A stretch of DNA of 64,000 nt from Candidatus Riflebacteria bacterium HGW-Riflebacteria-2 (GTDB lineage Bacteria > Muiribacteriota > Ozemobacteria > Ozemobacterales > Ozemobacteraceae): assembly GCA_002839435.1 (NCBI GenBank), contig PGYA01000002.1:62001-126000 (forward strand), in the 5' to 3' direction. The translations under genes were made by a program, and so were the position numbers. The stretch's first letter is position 1; each line of letters opens with the position of its first letter. Of this stretch, positions 26,037-34,801 are shown in pieces. The notes under the pieces are model-generated. The model had not been told where the DNA came from. It was given only the letters and a program-made list of their open reading frames with translations, and searched no databases.

Positions 26037-26058
26037 ACGAGCACGAGCACGAGCACGA
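26037..26058. repeat. Short hexanucleotide tandem repeat ACGAGC
   Basis: About 3.7 exact copies of ACGAGC occur in the intergenic gap upstream of the U32 gene. The repeat is too short to imply more than slippage. Confidence 0.7.
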
Positions 26059-26120
26059 ATAATTATTGATATTACACGCCTCAGCCGTAATTAACTACTG
26101 CCAGAGACAATTTTTTAACA

Positions 26121-26152
26121 AAAAAGCACCGGCAAGCCGCCGGTGCTTTTTT
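26121..26152. terminator. Strong terminator after the propeller/M23 operon
   Basis: GCACCGGC (26126-26133) and GCCGGTGC (26139-26146) are flanked by an A-run on the left and TTTTTT on the right. It is 40 nt beyond the minus-strand stop at 26190. Confidence 0.85.
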
Positions 26153-26189
26153 GTCTGCTATTTTCGGGCGCAAGACCCGCAGACGCATA

Positions 26190-27194
26190 TTAGAAGCTGT
26201 ATACAGACAGCACGTAATCGTTGCCTTCGACATGAAAGGTCATGACCCGTCCGTCAGGAGTGACAACGCGATCGCGTGGCAGATCAAACGCCTGGCTCGG
26301 ATATACGATGATATCTTTGTGGGCATTTGGCCGACCGGCGGCCGTGCAGCGATAGATGCGGTCGCGGTAAATGGCACCGCTGACTTCGTGGCAGGCAACC
26401 AGACTCAGATAGATGTTTCCTTCTTTGTCCTGGCCGATTACCCGCGCACCGACGTATTTTACAGCCGGATCTTCGATATCCAGCGGGAATTCAGAGAGAG
26501 GAATGTTTTCAGCCGGAGAAGCAGTGTTTCGCAGGTGCAGGCTCGCCTGCTTGTCGCTGATTTCAAGAACCAGAAGCTTGCCGCCGACACCTTCGATCAT
26601 ACTCAGGCTTTCATCGCCGGGATACTGCTCCTTGAGCATTTCATCATTGGTGAAACGTATAATTGAACCCATGGCGGGCATATCGACAAGAAGTTCCTGC
26701 ATGAGGCCGGTTTCGATTGCGCGAGCTTCGGCAAAACCCTCGATTTGGCTGATCAGCTTGCCGGCCATATCTATGCGATAAATAAAGCCATCGACAGGAC
26801 TCAGCAGCCAGAATCCTTTGTCGCGGTCGAAGGCGAAATCCCTGACCACCGGGCCGTATTCGGCAATTGAAATATTCTTCTGCAGCTTGCCGTCTTTGCC
26901 GAACAGCTTTAAGGCACGGTTAACCGAATCAAGAATCCAGACACCGTCCTCAACAGGGCGGAAGGCATAGGGGACACCGGCGGTATAGCGCTCTTCATCC
27001 TGTTCATCGCCACCAACCGATGCAGCTTCGCTGCCAAGCGGTATCTTGAGATAGACTTCGCCTCTTGCCGCCTCAAACATGCCTTTGTGGTAGTTCAGAG
27101 AATTGATAAGCTTAACATCAGCCTCTTCAGCCGACATGAGCGGCGACACAACCATTAACCATGCAAATACAACGAATAATACTTTTTTGAACAT
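26190..27194 (-). CDS. Secreted propeller-like protein, cotranscribed with M23 peptidase
   Basis: A 334-residue exported protein with a clear signal peptide (MFKKVLFVVFAWLMVVSPLMSA). The body has repeated beta segments such as VEDGVWILDSVNRALKLFGKDGKLQKNI and DRDKGFWLLSPVDGFIYRIDMAGKLI. A later one is GQDKEGNIYLSLVACHE. All fit a degenerate NHL/WD-type beta-propeller. The ending TPDGRVMTFHVEGNDYVLSVYSF is also strand-like. It begins 11 nt after the stop of the M23 peptidase gene, so the two are one operon. It may be a periplasmic partner of cell-wall remodelling. Specific function unknown. Confidence 0.85.
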   Translation of the reverse strand: MFKKVLFVVFAWLMVVSPLMSAEEADVKLINSLNYHKGMFEAARGEVYLKIPLGSEAASVGGDEQDEERYTAGVPYAFRPVEDGVWILDSVNRALKLFGKDGKLQKNISIAEYGPVVRDFAFDRDKGFWLLSPVDGFIYRIDMAGKLISQIEGFAEARAIETGLMQELLVDMPAMGSIIRFTNDEMLKEQYPGDESLSMIEGVGGKLLVLEISDKQASLHLRNTASPAENIPLSEFPLDIEDPAVKYVGARVIGQDKEGNIYLSLVACHEVSGAIYRDRIYRCTAAGRPNAHKDIIVYPSQAFDLPRDRVVTPDGRVMTFHVEGNDYVLSVYSF

Positions 27195-27205
27195 TTATTT
27201 AACCC

Positions 27206-28300
27206 TTATCGTCTTGGAGGAAGCTTGAGTCCAACACTGCGTGGATCAATGGCCTTGCCATTCTTTCTGATTTCCATGTGAAGATGAGCGCCTGTTGTGT
27301 AAATACCGGTATTGTCAGATTTTGCGATTTCCTGACCGGCATTGACGCGCTGACCCTTTTTAACTGTAGATTTCTGAAGATGGCAGTAGAATGATTCCAG
27401 ACCATTGTCATATCTTACCTTGATATAGTTACCGCCACCGTTTTCGTGGCCCACGGCAACGACTGTTCCGTTGCCCAGGGCATTAAGGCGTGTCCCGGTG
27501 GGAACCGGCAGGTCGATACCATTATGGAATTTTCTGGTTTTGAGAGTCGGGTGAACTCTCCAGCCATATTCGCTTGAAACACGTGTCGGCATAGGCGAAC
27601 ATGGAGAAGCAGTGAACCCGCCACCCTTCTGCACAACATTGGGCGTGCTGCTGCTTGAAGTGCTTGACGTTCCGGGTTGTTTAACTGGCGTAGTTCCGGC
27701 TTTTTTATTGGCAGTTTCGACATAGTTGGCATGAATATAAGCAGTCTGGCCGTTATAGTCGATCTTATACCAGTCACCTTCGGTGCCGATTATTTTAACT
27801 TTGTTGTTGTTATGTAAGCTGCCGATAATCTTGCCCCATGGGCCGGTTCTGACGTTCAGACTGGGGCTGACCTTGACCGTGCCCGGGGTGGTCTTGGGTT
27901 TGGCGGCAGCCTTTTCTTTGTCTTCCTTGGCTTTTTGGGCCTGTTCCTGCTTTTTGGCCTCTGCTGTGAGGGTGACCAGTTTGTCCTTAACTGCACCCAG
28001 ACGCTTTGCCAGCGCCGTCAACTGCTTGACGAAATCGCGGTAATCACCGTTCTTGTCGCCATATTTTTCGGGGTTGGCGGCAAATTCGCGCAGCAGTTCA
28101 GAATACTTTTTGTTTGCCTCGGCAAGGCTCTTCTCGAGCTTGGCAACGTCTTTACTGAGAGCAGTGCTTTCAGCATTGCCGACAGCGGTCGCCGACTGAC
28201 TAATGGCGACGGTTCCTTCACCAAACGGGTTGGTTGCGGCCCAGCTCGGAGCTGCCAGCAGGATAAAAACTGATAAAACAATTAAAAGTAACCTCTTCAT
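27206..28300 (-). CDS. M23 metallopeptidase with coiled coil and SH3b domain
   Basis: A periplasmic murein hydrolase-like protein of 364 residues. It has a signal peptide (1-21), a coiled coil (about 44-130, with KKQEQAQKAKEDKEKAAAK), a bacterial SH3 domain (about 140-195, SLNVRTGPWGKIIG...WYKIDY) and a low-complexity Thr/Ser linker. The C-terminal LytM/M23 domain carries the zinc ligands in HNGIDLP and HLHMEI. The domain order resembles EnvC/NlpD-type activators, but the zinc ligands are present, so it is probably an active endopeptidase. AGGAGAAAGTC precedes the ATG. The propeller gene follows in the same operon. Confidence 0.94.
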   Translation of the reverse strand: MKRLLLIVLSVFILLAAPSWAATNPFGEGTVAISQSATAVGNAESTALSKDVAKLEKSLAEANKKYSELLREFAANPEKYGDKNGDYRDFVKQLTALAKRLGAVKDKLVTLTAEAKKQEQAQKAKEDKEKAAAKPKTTPGTVKVSPSLNVRTGPWGKIIGSLHNNNKVKIIGTEGDWYKIDYNGQTAYIHANYVETANKKAGTTPVKQPGTSSTSSSSTPNVVQKGGGFTASPCSPMPTRVSSEYGWRVHPTLKTRKFHNGIDLPVPTGTRLNALGNGTVVAVGHENGGGNYIKVRYDNGLESFYCHLQKSTVKKGQRVNAGQEIAKSDNTGIYTTGAHLHMEIRKNGKAIDPRSVGLKLPPRR

Positions 28301-28436
28301 GACTTTCTCCTGTCAATGAATTAAGGATTCAAGCTTCAGTTTATAATACTTCAGTACATAAAAAAAGTTTTTCTTGCTGAATTAACTGCTTTGATTTAAT
28401 CATTTAACTGATTTTGAAGAAAAATTACTGTTGTCC

Positions 28437-28464
28437 TTGCATAAAGAAAATTAAGCGTTATAAT
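28437..28464 (+). promoter_or_regulatory. Sigma-70-type promoter for the cyclase-RDD gene
   Basis: TTGCAT (28437-28442), a 16-nt spacer and a perfect TATAAT (28459-28464). It lies about 34 nt upstream of the ATG, with GAGGAAG as the ribosome site. Confidence 0.65.
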
Positions 28465-28497
28465 CTTTAGATTAAGATCAGAGTAGAGGAAGCGGAT

Positions 28498-29703
28498 ATG
28501 CCAGCGGTCAGATCGCAAAATCTTTCGATAATGCTCACAGATATCCAGGGCTATTCAACAACTACTGCTAACGCCAGTCGCGAGGAAGTTGTAAGCCTTA
28601 TCAGGCGCCACAATCAGCTTATGCGCCCGGTCATCGAGTTCTACAGTGGAACCATTGTCAAATCAATCGGCGATGCATTTTTGTGCACTTTTGGCAGTGC
28701 CACTGATGCGGTAATCTGCGCCATCATCATTCAGCTGTTGCTCAAGGAATATAACAATCGCCTCAAGGAAGAAAGCCACAAACTCAATCTGCGGGTAGTT
28801 ATAAACTCGGGCGATGTCAGCATCGAAGAAAACGACATATTCGGCAATGCCGTCAATGTTACCGCACGTATGGAAGCCCTTGAATGCTTCCCCGGCGGAT
28901 CGATAGGCATCAGCGAGTCCACCTATCTACTCATGGATCGCAACGAGATTGTTGCCGAAAAAATCGGCCCACAGCAGCTTAAGGGCATTCCCGAACCGAT
29001 AAACGTCTTTCGCATTCCCTTTGAGAAGCAAAAACTCAACAAACTGCCCGTACAACTTCTCACCCTGGTAGAAAAAGTTGCCAACGTTAAAGGCGATGGC
29101 CAGAATTCAGACGTCTCAGACCAGATCAATGAGTGGTCGCAATCTGTAAGCAATTTCCTCAAGCAGACCAACTGGGGCGACAACATCAACAAGGCTTCAA
29201 AACAGATTGGCAAGGTACAGAAATCTCTGGCCAAAACATTTGGCCAGAAAACCATTCTCGAAAAGAACAAAGAACACAAAGACGCCTCACTTGTTGCTCG
29301 TGCCAAAAGCGGAATCATTGATCTGATAATTCTTGGCATTTTAACAGTGTCTTTAAAAATAGCATGGTGGCCGATTCAGAAGATACTGTTCGGAACGCCT
29401 GAATATACCGATCCGGGCCTTCTTGAACTTATGATGTCCATGGCTTTTCGCTACCCGTTTGTGCTTTTCTGGCTCTACTTTGTCATATTCTGGAAGTTCA
29501 GACAGGCTTCCCCCGGCCAGATCGCTGTAGGCACTGCAGTAGTGGACGAAAGTGGCTCGTTTAACCTCTCTTTTTCCGTCTTGGCGAAACGCAGCCTGTT
29601 GTTTCTGGTATCAAATTTTACACTTATCGGAACGGCAATGGTTTTTGTCGGTGAGAAGAAAACTTTTTACGACAAGGTATGCAACACCCGCGTAGTTGAA
29701 TAG
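28498..29703 (+). CDS. Class III adenylate cyclase fused to an RDD membrane domain
   Basis: Residues 1-180 form a class III nucleotide cyclase domain. The metal-binding aspartates are Asp15 (LTDIQGY) and Asp59 (KSIGDAF). The ATP-selecting pair is Lys55 and Asp113. The transition-state residues are Asn120 and Arg124 (NVTAR), so the enzyme should make cAMP. A linker (180-275) leads to a C-terminal RDD-family membrane region (about 275-400), with helices around DLIILGILTVSLKIAWW and YPFVLFWLYFVIFW. The characteristic SPGQIAVGTAVVDESG segment follows. An N-terminal cyclase with a C-terminal RDD anchor is unusual. It is monocistronic with a good promoter. Confidence 0.92.
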   Translation: MPAVRSQNLSIMLTDIQGYSTTTANASREEVVSLIRRHNQLMRPVIEFYSGTIVKSIGDAFLCTFGSATDAVICAIIIQLLLKEYNNRLKEESHKLNLRVVINSGDVSIEENDIFGNAVNVTARMEALECFPGGSIGISESTYLLMDRNEIVAEKIGPQQLKGIPEPINVFRIPFEKQKLNKLPVQLLTLVEKVANVKGDGQNSDVSDQINEWSQSVSNFLKQTNWGDNINKASKQIGKVQKSLAKTFGQKTILEKNKEHKDASLVARAKSGIIDLIILGILTVSLKIAWWPIQKILFGTPEYTDPGLLELMMSMAFRYPFVLFWLYFVIFWKFRQASPGQIAVGTAVVDESGSFNLSFSVLAKRSLLFLVSNFTLIGTAMVFVGEKKTFYDKVCNTRVVE

Positions 29704-29754
29704 GCTCACGCATCGGCTGCCAGAATGACTGTCACATAGGCTGTCACAATAATT

Positions 29755-29771
29755 TTACATATTTTATGTAA
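29755..29771. promoter_or_regulatory. Inverted repeat, possible operator
   Basis: TTACATA-TTT-TATGTAA is a perfect 7-bp inverted repeat in the gap between the cyclase gene and the next plus-strand gene. It has no T-run, so it may be a protein-binding site. Confidence 0.3.
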
Positions 29772-29901
29772 CACCATATTGCAACGCTGTTAGAGCAGGC
29801 GGCAACAGTTCCGCTTTAGCCGACCCGACAACTGTACCTTGCCGGCAGCGTCTGTCAGGCCGTAGACTATATCAGTGAACCCGGATCAAGGAGAGACAAT
29901 C

Positions 29902-30552
29902 ATGCGAACCAAAGTTGTTCTGTTTCTGGCCCTGTGTTTTGCCCTCACCTGCCTGACAGCTCAGGCTCAGACAGTTGAAAAGATTTTTTTCCACCAGCTC
30001 AAAGTTGGCGAACAGCCACAAAGCTGGGAACACCGCATCGACCTGCCCGAAGAAGCAGCGATGCAGGGTCGCGTTTTCGTTGCCCGCAGCCTCGACCTGC
30101 GCATGGGCAAACTGGTTATCGAGCGCGAACTTTTTACACCGACTTTTTACTACGTTAAAGTTCGCCTGCCCAAGCACCCTGAAGTGCCAATGGCCGGCAG
30201 CCTCAAGATCGAACTACAGATCGGCGATGTTATTTCGGGCAAGACTCCGCAGGCTCCGAACGCGCTTGCACTCTCACCGGTCGGCGCAACTCTCAAACCC
30301 ATATTCACCTGGAAAACTCCGGCCAGATATGCGGCAATATCACTCTACGACATGACAGAGCAAAAAACTGTCTGGGAAAGAGTTTCAACCACAAGCGGTT
30401 ATATCGGCTTTGATGAAGGCTGGCTCAAGAAAGATCACCGTTATCGCTGGGCTGTAAAGGTCAGTGATGCCAACGGCAGATATTCACCTGAAGTCGCTGC
30501 CGGATTCAAAATCGAAGAACAAAACGGCGTTGTCATCGCCATACCTGAATGA
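29902..30552 (+). CDS. Secreted protein of unknown function with fibronectin-like C-terminus
   Basis: Starting at ATG 29902 (AAGGAGAG 8 nt upstream) this encodes 216 residues. The signal peptide is MRTKVVLFLALCFALTCLTAQAQ. The remainder is beta-rich. The C-terminal part (about 110-205) has the pattern of an Ig/fibronectin-like fold: LSPVGATLKPIFTWKTPARYAAISLYD...YIGFDEGWLKKDHRYRWAVKVSDANGRYS. The LKP-F-W ... YRW-V-V-D-G layout is typical of sugar- or protein-binding beta sandwiches. It ends at a terminator, so it is a single-gene unit. Function unknown. Confidence 0.85.
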   Translation: MRTKVVLFLALCFALTCLTAQAQTVEKIFFHQLKVGEQPQSWEHRIDLPEEAAMQGRVFVARSLDLRMGKLVIERELFTPTFYYVKVRLPKHPEVPMAGSLKIELQIGDVISGKTPQAPNALALSPVGATLKPIFTWKTPARYAAISLYDMTEQKTVWERVSTTSGYIGFDEGWLKKDHRYRWAVKVSDANGRYSPEVAAGFKIEEQNGVVIAIPE

Positions 30553-30576
30553 CAGACTTTGCAAAAACTTTTCTAC

Positions 30577-30604
30577 ATGCTGCCGCAAGGCAGCATTTTT
30601 TTTT
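30577..30604 (+). terminator. Rho-independent terminator
   Basis: ATGCTGCC (30577-30584), loop GCAA, GGCAGCAT (30589-30596), followed by nine T. Confidence 0.88.
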
Positions 30605-30729
30605 GCAGCTGAAATTGCGTGAGCACAGGATCAAAACAATTGAGCAGCTCATGAAACTGGAAAATTTCCCCTCAGACTGTTAGATTAAGTAGGGTATGAA
30701 AATTCTGCCTGAACAGGAACACGCAATTT

Positions 30730-32886
30730 ATGAGTGAACTGACACTGCCGCTGCACAACCCGGTATTGATCTTTTCGCTCCTGCTCTTCATAATTCTTGG
30801 CACGCCGATTCTGCTCAACCGCCTTAAAATTCCGCACCTGATCGGCATGATCATTGCCGGCGCCATTATCGGGCCGCATGGGCTCAACCTGATGCAGCGC
30901 GACAGCTCAATAGTGCTTTTCGGTACGGTAGGACTGCTCTACATAATGTTCATGGCCGGCCTTGAAATAGATCTGGCGGATTTCAAAAAAAACAGCGGCC
31001 GCAGCATCATCTTTGGCCTCTACACCTTTTCGATTCCAATGCTGGCAGGCACCCTTGCCGGCCTGTATTTTCTCGACTTCGGTCTGCCGACATCTTTATT
31101 GCTCGCGAGCATGTTCGCTTCACACACATTGATCGCCTATCCGTTGATAAGCAGTATCGGAGTAGCAAAAAACCGTGCCGTAACAGTTGCTATTGGCGGC
31201 ACCATGATCACCGACACCTTGGCCCTGCTGGTTCTGGCTGCCGTGGTTGGTGTAAAAACCGGGCACATTACCGAGGGTTTCTGGCTGAAAATGGGGCTAT
31301 CGTTCACTCTTATAGCTCTGGTAATTGTTCTGTTGTTTCCGGCAATTGGTCGCTGGTTTTTCAAGCGTTTCAGCAATCACATTTCGCAGTATAACTTCGT
31401 GCTGGCCATGGTTTTTCTTGCTTCATTTCTGGTTGAACTGGCTGGTGTCGAACCCATCATCGGCGCCTTTCTGGCCGGACTGGCTCTAAACAGGCTCATT
31501 CCACACACATCGGCACTGATGAACCGCATAGAGTTTGTTGGCAATGCCCTTTTTATACCAATATTTCTGATTGGTGTCGGCATGCTCATCAATTACCGGG
31601 CTTTTTTCAAGGATTTCGAAACAATAAAAGTGGCTCTGACCATGTGCGTAATTGCAACTGCCTCAAAGTATCTGGCAGCCTGGCTGACCCAGAAAACCTT
31701 TGGTTTCAGTGCTGATGAACGCCGCCTGATCTTTGGACTGAGCAACGCCCAGGCGGCAGCCACCCTGGCCGCTGTTCTGGTTGGCTACAACGTCGTTCTC
31801 GGTCAGACCCCGACAGGCGAACCAATCCGCCTGCTCAGCGAAAGCGTGCTCAACGGCACTATTCTGATGATTCTGGTCACCTGCACCATAGCCTCTTTCT
31901 CGGCCCAGAAAGGCGCTGAGAATATAGCTCTCGATGAAAATCTTGAAGAAAAATCGAATCGCGCTACCACTGAAGAACGAATACTTATTCCTATTGGATA
32001 TCTGGAAAGTGCTGAAGAACTGATAAATTTCAGTGTCACGGTAAAATCTAAAAGCAATACCGCTGGTCTTTATGCTTTGACCGTTATCGACCATACCAGC
32101 AGCGATGAAATCATCGAGCGCGATGCCAACAAGATTCTCGACCTCGCCAAAAAGGCGGCGGCAGCGACAGATACCAAACTCAAAAGGCTTCTCCGCTATG
32201 ACTTGAACGTGGTTAACGCCATTACCGGAATTGTCAGACAACACAAGATCACCGACCTGATTCTCGGTCTGCATCATCAGAAAGACATTTCCGAGTCATT
32301 TCTCGGCAATGTCACCGAAGGAATTCTCGCCCGCTGCAATGCTACAACCATGATTTACCGGCCGGTGCAGCCGCTTTCTACCATCAAGCGAGATATAATC
32401 ATCGTGCCTGAAAACGCCGAGCGCGAAATTGGGTTTCCTTTCTGGATGACGAAAGTCTGGAACATTGGCCGCAACACCGGGTCAAAGCTGGTGTTCTACG
32501 CGCCCCCCCGCACAACTGAGTATCTCAAAGAAATTCAGCAGCGGTTTCCAATTGAGGCCGAGTTTATCGAGTTCTCGGAGTGGGATGACTTTTTGATTCT
32601 GTCACGCGATTTTAAGCCTGACGACAATCTGATTATCATACTCAGCCGTAAAGGACACCTGTCTTACAACGCCAACATGGCTAAGATTCCGCAGTATCTC
32701 AACAAGTATTTCACCCGCAACAATTTCATACTTGTTTACCCGATGCAGCTTGGCCTGTCTCTCAACAGCGAAATGGATCTCAGCAACCCGTCTTTTCTGG
32801 AGCCGCTGATGGAAAACTTTGAGCGACTCGACGAGCTCGGTAAAACGGTAGTAAAGCTCTTCAGAAAGATTGAGCGCCGCAAATAG
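30730..32886 (+). CDS. CPA2-family cation:proton antiporter with C-terminal stress-protein-like domain
   Basis: About 12-13 membrane helices (residues 8-395) of the Kef/NapA type: NRLKIPHLIGMIIAGAIIGPHG, LYIMFMAGLEIDL and GGTMITDTLALLVLA. In the last, the transport aspartate is Asp162, preceded by Thr. NapA-type electrogenic members have two adjacent aspartates, so this Thr-Asp pair hints at electroneutral K+ or Na+/H+ exchange. The cytoplasmic C-terminus (about 415-718) has universal-stress-protein-like alpha/beta segments: ERILIPIGYLESAEELINFSV, ITDLILGLHHQK and GNVTEGILARCNATTMIYRPV. There is no RCK/TrkA-N NAD-binding motif. The start has AGGA about 12 nt upstream. Confidence 0.93.
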   Translation: MSELTLPLHNPVLIFSLLLFIILGTPILLNRLKIPHLIGMIIAGAIIGPHGLNLMQRDSSIVLFGTVGLLYIMFMAGLEIDLADFKKNSGRSIIFGLYTFSIPMLAGTLAGLYFLDFGLPTSLLLASMFASHTLIAYPLISSIGVAKNRAVTVAIGGTMITDTLALLVLAAVVGVKTGHITEGFWLKMGLSFTLIALVIVLLFPAIGRWFFKRFSNHISQYNFVLAMVFLASFLVELAGVEPIIGAFLAGLALNRLIPHTSALMNRIEFVGNALFIPIFLIGVGMLINYRAFFKDFETIKVALTMCVIATASKYLAAWLTQKTFGFSADERRLIFGLSNAQAAATLAAVLVGYNVVLGQTPTGEPIRLLSESVLNGTILMILVTCTIASFSAQKGAENIALDENLEEKSNRATTEERILIPIGYLESAEELINFSVTVKSKSNTAGLYALTVIDHTSSDEIIERDANKILDLAKKAAAATDTKLKRLLRYDLNVVNAITGIVRQHKITDLILGLHHQKDISESFLGNVTEGILARCNATTMIYRPVQPLSTIKRDIIIVPENAEREIGFPFWMTKVWNIGRNTGSKLVFYAPPRTTEYLKEIQQRFPIEAEFIEFSEWDDFLILSRDFKPDDNLIIILSRKGHLSYNANMAKIPQYLNKYFTRNNFILVYPMQLGLSLNSEMDLSNPSFLEPLMENFERLDELGKTVVKLFRKIERRK

Positions 32887-32967
32887 TCTCGCAATCAGGC
32901 AAAACTTGACTTTGCCCGCCAAATGCCTGAAAATTCAGTTATAATAACCCGGCAGGAGTGCAGAAAT

Positions 32968-33693
32968 ATGAAAATCACAGGAAAATCAGCCATGACCAAA
33001 TTGCTGGCAATCGCAGTACTGGTATTTGTTCTGGTCGCAGTAATCGCATCAGCTCAGAGCGACAAACCGCAGTTCGAGAAAATCAACGTATTCGCTGTGG
33101 TTTCACAAAACATCGAGAATGCCTTTACCGATGCCGCAAAGGCCCTGAAAGAAGAAGAAGGTCTCGAAGCCTTTCCGCTGCTGGGATATCAGACTCATTG
33201 TACCCTTTATATGACGCAATATCCCGAAGGCACCAAAGACAGCGTGCTTGCAAAAATTGCGGAACTGGCCAGCAATACGCGTGAATTCGAAATAAACAGC
33301 ACCGGTCTCGAAATCACCTCAGGCAACTGGTATTTTATGAATCTCGAGCGTAACCGCAATCTACAGACACTCTCTGACAATGTAGTCGAAATGTTGGCGC
33401 CTTTGCGCGCCCAATCAGACTTTATCCCCGACTGGGCCAAGGAATTTCCGACCAAACTCGAGTATATTGCAAAATACGGCAGCCCCAACGTCTACAGTGA
33501 ATTCAACCCACACCTGACTTTTCTGGCCAAGAGCGACGAAGAAAAGCTGCAGAGATTCAACAAAAAACATGCTGACAGCGATTTTGCCAAAGTCATCGGC
33601 GGCAGCGTGGTGGCAATAGGCGCCGGCATTGCCGACCGCGACGGTCAGATGAAAGAACCCTGGAAAATCTTTCCACTCAAAAAGGCTGAATAA
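32968..33693 (+). CDS. Exported 2H-phosphoesterase-like protein
   Basis: From ATG 32968 (AGGAG 9 nt upstream) the product is 241 residues. A hydrophobic N-terminal segment (10-28, ending ASAQ) is a signal peptide or anchor. Two H-x-T motifs follow, His77-Cys-Thr79 and His182-Leu-Thr184, about 100 residues apart. Each sits in a strand-like context (GYQTHCTLYMTQY and EFNPHLTFL). This is the signature of the 2H phosphoesterase superfamily (LigT / 2'-5' RNA ligase), which works on 2',3'-cyclic or 2'-5' phosphodiesters. Such enzymes are normally cytoplasmic, so export is odd. It lies between an antiporter gene and a nucleotide cyclase gene. The substrate is unknown. Confidence 0.75.
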   Translation: MKITGKSAMTKLLAIAVLVFVLVAVIASAQSDKPQFEKINVFAVVSQNIENAFTDAAKALKEEEGLEAFPLLGYQTHCTLYMTQYPEGTKDSVLAKIAELASNTREFEINSTGLEITSGNWYFMNLERNRNLQTLSDNVVEMLAPLRAQSDFIPDWAKEFPTKLEYIAKYGSPNVYSEFNPHLTFLAKSDEEKLQRFNKKHADSDFAKVIGGSVVAIGAGIADRDGQMKEPWKIFPLKKAE

Positions 33694-33702
33694 TTCAGCC
33701 TT
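33682..33702. terminator. Hairpin spanning the stops of two convergent genes
   Basis: AAGGCTGAA (33682-33690) and TTCAGCCTT (33694-33702) pair around TAA, which is the stop codon of the plus gene. The minus-strand stop falls in the right arm. A-rich sequence to the left supplies a T-run for the minus strand. Confidence 0.55.
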
Positions 33703-34645
33703 CCTGCTCTGGAACCGCAACCTGCGAGCCCGAAGTGCTGTAATATTTTGTGCTGTATAAAATCGCTGTGGGCGAAGACTTAGAAGGCTTTTCGCTGCAC
33801 AGGTCGATCAAGCCGTTGTCGCCGAGCTGCATCTCATCCCGCTGAACAAGAGATGTAGTGCCACACTCGTTGGTTATGTAAGTACCGTTTGTACTTTGAT
33901 CGACAATATAAAATCTATCCTTGCGATATTCGATTCGGGCATGGAAACGTGACACCCGGTTATCATCAATAACCAGATCGTTGTGGTCAAGTCGACCAAT
34001 AGTAAGAGTCGAGTGCGCGTCACTGACTTCAAATTGTTTATCATTGAAAACGATCACCAGACGAGGCCGAATCAGTGACCTGCCCTCACCTGAGCCTTTC
34101 AGCGCAACAGTTATCTTTTCCTTTTCCCAGACAACTTCGTAGACGGGCAACTCTTCGCTCTTTCCCTTTACCATAACGTTATCCACACATCGGCAGTTCT
34201 CGGCGTATCCGGGGGGAAGAGCAGCGATCACTTCGCGCGTGGTGATGATCTGGCGCCGTTTCGCCAATTTGACCATGCGGGCAGCCACATTGACTGAATC
34301 ACCAAAAACATCTGAATTTTCAACAATTACCGGCCCGTAATCTATCCCCACATAAATATCCGGGGCGTAATAGCCGGAAAGTTCAGATTCGGGAATGGCA
34401 TCAACGGCAGCCTGCATGGCCATCGCAGCATCGACAGCGTTTTGGGCCGACGGAAAAGAACACATCACTTCGTCGCCGATGGTTTTTACAACCGTACCTT
34501 CGTGCGCAACACAGACTTTCGCCATGACGGCAATACATGCCGAAATCAGAGCGTGTGCAGCAGCGTTGCCGATTTTGTCATACAGTTTGGTGCTCTGCGC
34601 AATATCAGCGAACATTATCGCCAGCGAAGTTGATAATTCAGTCAT
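33695..34645 (-). CDS. Class III nucleotide cyclase with C-terminal FHA domain
   Basis: Residues 1-175 are a class III cyclase: Asp14 (FADIAQS) and Asp58 (KTIGDEV) for metal, Lys54 and Asp112 for adenine selection, and Asn119/Arg123 (NVAAR) for the transition state. All catalytic residues are present, so it should form cAMP. After a linker, residues about 215-290 form a forkhead-associated domain (TIGRLDHNDLVIDDNRVSRFHARIEY...DQSTNGTYI) that binds phosphothreonine. The cyclase is thus likely recruited or controlled by a Ser/Thr kinase. No membrane segment is seen. The ATG has GAGGGC upstream. It converges on the 2H-phosphoesterase gene within 2 nt. Confidence 0.94.
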   Translation of the reverse strand: MTELSTSLAIMFADIAQSTKLYDKIGNAAAHALISACIAVMAKVCVAHEGTVVKTIGDEVMCSFPSAQNAVDAAMAMQAAVDAIPESELSGYYAPDIYVGIDYGPVIVENSDVFGDSVNVAARMVKLAKRRQIITTREVIAALPPGYAENCRCVDNVMVKGKSEELPVYEVVWEKEKITVALKGSGEGRSLIRPRLVIVFNDKQFEVSDAHSTLTIGRLDHNDLVIDDNRVSRFHARIEYRKDRFYIVDQSTNGTYITNECGTTSLVQRDEMQLGDNGLIDLCSEKPSKSSPTAILYSTKYYSTSGSQVAVPEQEG

Positions 34646-34801
34646 AAGCCCTCAAAAAGACAGATTGAAGCTGTTAATGGTCTTCTGGTGTACGACTGCC
34701 ACAGCTTTGTCCTCTGCATGCTAGCAGACCACGACACTATTGTCAAACCCGCAGCCAAACGGAAGCATCGAAGATATCAACAAGCCCGCGCATAAAGAAT
34801 T

